Assembly: GCA_036379355.1 (NCBI GenBank)
Contig: DASVGV010000148.1
Location: 1-9,803, forward strand
From: CAJCIY01 sp036379355
GTDB taxonomy: Bacteria > Actinomycetota > Actinomycetes > Mycobacteriales > CAJCIY01
Direction of reading: 5' to 3'
DNA length: 9,803 nucleotides
The notes under the pieces are model-generated. The model was not told where the DNA came from, did no database searches, and saw only the letters and a program-made list of their open reading frames with translations. Position 1 is the stretch's first letter, and every line of letters begins with the position of its first letter. This document shows, piece after piece, positions 6,354 through 9,803 of the stretch. A program made the position numbers and the translations under genes.

Positions 6354-8387
6354 TCAGGGCAGTGGGTTGCGGCACACGCGGCAGGTATCGGTATACGCGC
6401 TCGTCGGCGCCAGGGGAACCTCGACGAACGAGGAGGCGGCGGCGTTGCGCTGCACGCCGTAGACGCCACCCGCGAGGTGCGCGAGCTGGGCGGGCGTGAA
6501 CAGCACGTGCGGGCTGTCACTGGTCGTGATCGTGAGGCGGAGCCGGTCCCCGGCGTGGATCTCGGCGAACGTCGGGAAGACCTCGATGTCGAACCGGGTG
6601 ACGGCGCCGACGGGCACCGGGGTCTGCGACGACTGGGTGTACGGGTGGTACGGCAAGACGGGTGCGCCGCTCGGCGCGTACCAGGACCGCGCGCGGTCGA
6701 CCGCCCGCAGGGATCCGAGGAGCGCGCCGGCCGTGAGTGGTGTCGACGTTGCGGCCTTGCCGGCGGGGACGTCCTCGAGCGTCGCCTCCAGGTAGGTGTC
6801 CGGTGCGGTCGAGGTGGCATAGACGGTGACGTCGACCGGCCCGGCGACCACCTCGTCCCGCGCGAAGGGCGCGGTCGTGTACGTGAGCGACCCCGGTCCG
6901 GCCTGCTTGAGGATGTCGTTGCTCGCGCAGGGGTCGTCGCCCAGTCCCGCGGCCTGCAGGCCGACGTCCGGGGTCCCCGCGGCCCACTGCTCGGTCTGCC
7001 GGTCGCACGGCTCGCTGGCGCCGGTGAACAGCACCGTGTCGGCCCCGGTCGCGTTGGTCGGCCTGGACGCGCCGAGGGTTCCGTCGTTCGTCGAGGGCGC
7101 CGTACTGCCGCTCGGACCGGCCCCGAGGTACAGCGTCGTCGGCGTCGCCTCGGCGAACGGGTAGGTACGTGCGTCGACGTAGCCGCCCCCGCCCAGCTCG
7201 TAGACGTGCAACGGGTGGGTCGTGTCCGTGATGCCGGTGTTCTCGCCCCGCAGGAACTGGTCGAACCAGGCCAGCTGCACGGCGTTGTCGTCGATCGCGG
7301 CCGAGGGCGGCACGCAGCAGGTCAGGTGGTAGCGCGGCTCCATGATCAGCTGGTAGCGGCCGGTGACCTTCTGGTCCGGCAGCATCGGGGCGGTCACCGG
7401 CCGCCCGTCGTAGGCGTTCTGCAGGCCGGAGTAGTTCAGCGGCTCGCCGCGCTGGAACAGGTCGTACCAGCCGCCGACCATGAACGCCGGGATGTGGTTG
7501 TCGACGATGCGCTGGAGCATCGTCTGCGGCGACCGGGCCAGCCAGTAGGCGCCGTCGTAGGTCTCGTCGCCGCCGGTCGCGAGGTTCGCGGCCATCGCCC
7601 CTTGGAACGCGGCCACGCCGCCGGCGTGCTGCAGCTCGACGCCGGCCGTGTCACCCGGATCCGGGGAGCTGGCCTTCGCCGTCTCCTGTGGCGGCTGGAC
7701 CAGGTTGTCCTCGGCGGTCCCGCCGAGGAAGATCGCGCCGAACTCGGCGTCGAACGCACCGCCGAAGAAGGCCGTGTCGCGGTAGACGTCCTTGCCCGCG
7801 ACCTCCGGGAAGATCGCCTTGAGATGCGAGTGCGGTCCGACGGCCGCCGCGGTCAGGAACTGGTTGATGCCGAAGTACGACCCGCCGAACAGGCCGACGT
7901 TGCCGTTCGAGCGCGGAAGGTGTGCGCACCAGTCGACCAGCGTGGCGCCGTCGGTCGCCTGCACCGGGTCGAACAGCCCGAACTGGCCCTGCGAGTCGCC
8001 GGTCCCGCGGACGTCGGCGACCACCTCGAGGTAGCCGCGCTGCACGAAGTACGGGTTCTCGTACGAGTTGCCCTCGACCGGGTCCGCGAGGCCGTCCTTG
8101 CCGTAGGGAACCTGGGTGAGCAGGACCGGGAACGGCCCGGGGGCAGGCGCCCCGGACGCGGTGGTCGGGTAGTACTCGTCGACGCGCAGCACCGTGCCGT
8201 CGGACATGGTCACGCCGAGGTTCGCGACCTCGCCGACGCCGTAGGTGGCCGCCTCCGGATGCCACGGCGCCGCCGGCCGCGGCCCGGCCGACGCCGGCAC
8301 GACCAGGACCACGCCGCACAGGCAGAGCGCCCCGGCGAGCACGACCGCGAGCGCCCGGCGCCGGGTCGTCCAGGTGCGACGCCGCAT
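6354..8387 (-). CDS. secreted CocE/NonD family (S15) hydrolase
   Basis: This 677-residue exported enzyme begins with an arginine-rich signal peptide (TTRRRALAVV could be a loose Tat motif) and a likely cleavage after ASA (32-34). Family landmarks: VPYGKDG at 93-99 with Tyr95 matching the oxyanion tyrosine of CocE, DVRGTGDSQG at 125-134, nucleophile Ser170 in GGSYFG, acid Asp309 in GGWYDLF, and His354 in PRYHL. From about residue 450 a jelly-roll domain of the X-Pro dipeptidyl-peptidase C-terminal type follows (GPVDVTVYATS, DTYLEATLEDV, GDRLRLTI). Known members hydrolyse esters (cocaine esterase), acylamides or Xaa-Pro peptides; the substrate here is open. It has no sorting signal and ends in CRVCRNPLP with a CxxC pair. 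The ATG is set by GGAGGT (8400-8395), 7 bases upstream. It is first in the minus-strand cluster, divergent from the TetR gene, and probably repressed by it. Confidence 0.92.
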   Translation of the reverse strand: MRRRTWTTRRRALAVVLAGALCLCGVVLVVPASAGPRPAAPWHPEAATYGVGEVANLGVTMSDGTVLRVDEYYPTTASGAPAPGPFPVLLTQVPYGKDGLADPVEGNSYENPYFVQRGYLEVVADVRGTGDSQGQFGLFDPVQATDGATLVDWCAHLPRSNGNVGLFGGSYFGINQFLTAAAVGPHSHLKAIFPEVAGKDVYRDTAFFGGAFDAEFGAIFLGGTAEDNLVQPPQETAKASSPDPGDTAGVELQHAGGVAAFQGAMAANLATGGDETYDGAYWLARSPQTMLQRIVDNHIPAFMVGGWYDLFQRGEPLNYSGLQNAYDGRPVTAPMLPDQKVTGRYQLIMEPRYHLTCCVPPSAAIDDNAVQLAWFDQFLRGENTGITDTTHPLHVYELGGGGYVDARTYPFAEATPTTLYLGAGPSGSTAPSTNDGTLGASRPTNATGADTVLFTGASEPCDRQTEQWAAGTPDVGLQAAGLGDDPCASNDILKQAGPGSLTYTTAPFARDEVVAGPVDVTVYATSTAPDTYLEATLEDVPAGKAATSTPLTAGALLGSLRAVDRARSWYAPSGAPVLPYHPYTQSSQTPVPVGAVTRFDIEVFPTFAEIHAGDRLRLTITTSDSPHVLFTPAQLAHLAGGVYGVQRNAAASSFVEVPLAPTSAYTDTCRVCRNPLP

Positions 8388-8414
8388 GGACCGTACCTCC
8401 CCGAAGAACTGGCC

Positions 8415-8427
8415 GGTTCATAGAACC
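8415..8427. promoter_or_regulatory. inverted repeat GGTTC-ATA-GAACC, likely TetR operator
   Basis: A perfect 5-bp inverted repeat with a 3-base spacer covers the predicted -10 of the hydrolase promoter. It shares GTTCATAGA with the second site 33 bp away. Its place in the gap between a TetR gene and its divergent neighbour fits an autoregulatory operator. Confidence 0.6.
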
Positions 8428-8448
8428 AGCGCAATGATGAACCGTCAA
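8420..8448 (-). promoter_or_regulatory. predicted promoter of the hydrolase cluster
   Basis: On the minus strand TTGACG (8448-8443) is a near-consensus -35. After exactly 17 bases TTCTAT (8425-8420) is a weak -10. Transcription would start about 25 bases before the ATG at 8387. The -35 fills the spacer of one inverted repeat and the -10 lies inside the other. Confidence 0.5.
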
Positions 8449-8454
8449 GTTCAT
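8437..8454. promoter_or_regulatory. inverted repeat ATGAAC-N6-GTTCAT, likely TetR operator
   Basis: A perfect 6-bp inverted repeat with spacer CGTCAA covers the -35 of the hydrolase promoter and ends 18 bases before the TetR GTG, so a bound repressor could affect both directions. Its GTTCAT half-site is the same as in the 8415-8427 site. Confidence 0.6.
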
Positions 8455-8472
8455 AGAGGGTAGGGTCGACGT

Positions 8473-9111
8473 GTGCCCACCACCGGAGCGCTCCCGCGCG
8501 GACGCCACGGTCTCAGCCGCGAGCAGGTCACGGACTCGCAGCGGACCAGGCTGCTGCAGGCGGCGGTCGAGCTCGGCACCGAACGCGGCCTCGCCTCGCT
8601 GACGCTCGCCGACATCGTGGGACGCGCCGGGGTCGCGCGCTCGACGTTCTACGAGTACTTCGCCGACAAGGAGCAGTGCTTCCTCGCGGCCTTCGACTAC
8701 GCCGCGGACCGGGTCCTCACGCGTGTCCTGGCGGTCGAGCCGCCCCCGCCCGGCGAGATCGACGCGGTCGTCCACGGGTACGTCGCGCGGCTGCTCGGCC
8801 TCTGTCTCGAGGAGCCGGGGCTGGTGCGGCTCGTCGCGGCGGACGCGGAGGCGCTCGGACCCGAGGCCGGCAAACACCAGCGGGCGACCAGGGATCGGCT
8901 CGCCGCAGGCCTCGTGACGTTGCGCGAGTACCTCCGGACCGGCGACGCCGGGCTCGCGCCCATCTCGCACGTTCGGGCGCTGGCGATCGTCGGTGCCATC
9001 ACCGAGGTGCTCCAGCACACCTTCTACGCCGCCGGGATCGAGGCGCTGCCCGCGCTGGAGCCGGAGCTCGCCGCGATCGTCCTCGCGCTGCTGGAGGCTC
9101 CGGGGGCCTGA
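8473..9111 (+). CDS. TetR family transcriptional regulator
   Basis: This 212-residue protein has an N-terminal TetR DNA-binding domain. A basic arm LPRGRHGLSREQV (7-19), common in actinobacterial members, is followed by helix 1 (about 23-39). The helix-turn-helix LTLADIVGRAGVARSTFYEYF is at 43-63, then the usual DKEQCFLAAFDYA. The remainder is a helical ligand-binding and dimerisation domain that does not reveal the inducer. The GTG at 8473 is chosen because AGGG (8462-8465) lies 7 bases upstream and the encoded arm fits the family. A TAGGGT at 8461-8466 could be a -10 giving a nearly leaderless message. It is divergent from the secreted hydrolase, with two inverted repeats in the 85-bp gap, so it most likely represses both itself and the hydrolase cluster. 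An acyl-CoA or the substrate of the hydrolases would be a natural inducer, by inference only. Confidence 0.92.
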   Translation: MPTTGALPRGRHGLSREQVTDSQRTRLLQAAVELGTERGLASLTLADIVGRAGVARSTFYEYFADKEQCFLAAFDYAADRVLTRVLAVEPPPPGEIDAVVHGYVARLLGLCLEEPGLVRLVAADAEALGPEAGKHQRATRDRLAAGLVTLREYLRTGDAGLAPISHVRALAIVGAITEVLQHTFYAAGIEALPALEPELAAIVLALLEAPGA

Positions 9112-9127
9112 GCGGCCACCGGTCAGG
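9107..9127. terminator. bidirectional hairpin over two convergent stop codons
   Basis: CCTGA-G-CGG, loop CCA, CCG-G-TCAGG folds into a stem of 5 and 3 pairs separated by one G/G mismatch. It contains both the TetR stop and the FUSC-like gene stop. The TGA/TCA pairing is automatic for facing stop codons, so only the remaining pairs are informative. It is a plausible shared terminator for the 11-bp convergent gap. Confidence 0.4.
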
Positions 9128-9140
9128 ACCGTCGGCGCAG
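9122..9140. repeat. 19-base repeat, copy 2 (end of the FUSC-like gene)
   Basis: This copy is identical to 4241-4259 and again encodes LRRRS plus TGA on the minus strand. Confidence 0.6.
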
Positions 9141-9803
9141 CACGTCCCGCGCGAGGTTGATGCTGTCGACCAGCTGGTCCGTGTTGCCGAGGACGAAGGC
9201 CCGGCGCGCGTCCTCGGCCCGGTCGGCGCCGGCGGGTGCCAGCGCGTCCGCGAGGCGGTCATGGGCCGCACGCAGGTCGGGCAGCGGCCGGCCCGGATCA
9301 TCGGCGAGTGCCTGCAGCGCGGCGACGGCGTCGCGCCGGAACGGGCGGAGCGCGGGGAGCGGCGGCGTGTCCGGGCCGGTGAGCCCCGCCAGGGCGTGGG
9401 CCGACCGCACGATGCGGGTCGCCGCGCTGAGGACCGCGCGGGCGGTTGCCGGGTCCCCCCGCCGCGAGGCGGGTTCGGCGTCGACCCGTTGCAGGGCCGT
9501 CTCGACGTTGCTGCGGGCGACCCGCGCCCGGTCCGCGTCCCGTCGTAGCGCCACCGGCTCGGTGGACCCCGGGACCGCGAGCGCGTCCAGGGCGCGGCCG
9601 ACGTACGCGGCCTGCGCGGTGAGCAGGCTCGACAGCAGCGGGGTCAACCGGGCACCTTGCCAGGCGGGCCACACCAGGAACGCGACGAACGCCAGCGAGC
9701 CGCCCGCGCCGGTGTCCAGCAGGCGTTCCAGCGCGACGTGCGTGTCCTGCGGGTCGGGAACGCTGACGAGGAAGACGACGGTCGCCGCCATGAACGCGGA
9801 GAA
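9123..9803 (-). CDS. FUSC-like membrane protein, C-terminal part only
   Basis: The frame is open to the right edge (four more codons, FSAF, before an internal ATG at 9791), so the start is outside and 226 residues are visible. The first residues (SAFMAATVVFLVSV) look like the end of a membrane helix. They are followed by the segment ALERLLDTGAGGSLAFVAFL and then VWPAW, typical of the second half of FUSC (fusaric acid resistance/aromatic-acid exporter-like) proteins, where RxxDTxxG precedes a membrane segment ending in W-P-x-W. The remainder is a soluble Ala/Arg-rich helical domain (about residues 50-222) ending in LRRRS. Family members are typically 600-750 residues, so most of the protein is missing. 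It converges on the TetR gene with 11 bp between stops and is therefore not obviously its target. An efflux role is only a family-level guess. Confidence 0.65.
   Translation of the reverse strand, partial: FSAFMAATVVFLVSVPDPQDTHVALERLLDTGAGGSLAFVAFLVWPAWQGARLTPLLSSLLTAQAAYVGRALDALAVPGSTEPVALRRDADRARVARSNVETALQRVDAEPASRRGDPATARAVLSAATRIVRSAHALAGLTGPDTPPLPALRPFRRDAVAALQALADDPGRPLPDLRAAHDRLADALAPAGADRAEDARRAFVLGNTDQLVDSINLARDVLRRRS

Larger units (their letters stand above)
8416..8457. repeat. direct repeat GTTCATAGA, two copies 33 bp apart
   Basis: GTTCATAGA occurs at 8416-8424 and at 8449-8457. The 33-bp period is about three helical turns, so proteins bound to both copies would lie on the same DNA face. 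Each copy contributes to one of the two inverted repeats in this gap. Confidence 0.65.

Noticed and set aside
5577..8423. A 948-codon open frame on the plus strand across both hydrolase genes
   Set aside because: It is antisense to two genes with full catalytic motifs and signal peptides. Its translation is Arg/Val/Gly-rich low-complexity sequence, as expected from the complementary strand of very GC-rich coding DNA.
8461..8466. TAGGGT as the -10 of the TetR gene
   Set aside because: It fits TAnnnT and would give a nearly leaderless transcript, but no -35 is visible at the right distance, and the same bases serve better as ribosome binding sequence.
1..9803. Mobile element, CRISPR array, tRNA or toxin-antitoxin signals
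   Set aside because: No transposase or integrase motifs, no regularly spaced repeats, no tRNA-like cloverleaf and no small toxin pair were seen on either strand.

Overview
The window is high-GC DNA with GTG starts, purine-rich Shine-Dalgarno sites and tightly packed genes. It carries a lipobox lipoprotein, a TetR regulator with a typical actinobacterial N-terminal arm, and a surface protein ending in an LAxTG-type (class E sortase) sorting signal. Together these point to a Gram-positive actinomycete (Actinomycetota); I cannot name the genus. No RNA gene, CRISPR array, insertion sequence, phage gene or origin is visible, and no stretch over 300 bases lacks a gene.

Layout. (1) Bases 1-2824, plus strand: the 3' part of a DUF1015 family gene, an imperfect hairpin, then a hydratase-type crotonase (enoyl-CoA hydratase) and an HSD10-like short-chain dehydrogenase 46 bp apart. 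These two look like consecutive beta-oxidation steps (enoyl-CoA hydration, then 3-hydroxyacyl-CoA oxidation). A hairpin starts at the dehydrogenase stop codon, followed by a small GlsB/YeaQ-like membrane protein with its own strong ribosome binding site. (2) Bases 2835-8387, minus strand: four closely spaced genes, read from 8387 downwards. They are a secreted CocE/NonD (S15) hydrolase, a second S15-like hydrolase carrying a cell-wall sorting signal, an isomerase-type crotonase, and a lipoprotein whose ATG overlaps the crotonase stop. (3) Bases 8388-9803: a divergent promoter region with two inverted repeats lying on the predicted -35 and -10 of the hydrolase gene, a TetR regulator on the plus strand, and a convergent FUSC-like membrane protein that runs off the right edge.

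Reading of the whole. The best supported unit is a TetR-controlled cell-surface hydrolysis module: two exported alpha/beta hydrolases, one probably released and one probably anchored to the wall, co-transcribed with an acyl-CoA isomerase and a lipoprotein. An inferred, unproven role is cleavage of an external ester or amide with the acyl product going to CoA-dependent degradation. The hydratase/dehydrogenase pair upstream could serve the same kind of catabolism, but it lies on the other strand and its palindrome differs from the TetR-region repeats. I see no clearly new type of system; the most notable points are the wall-anchored S15 hydrolase and the operator layout.
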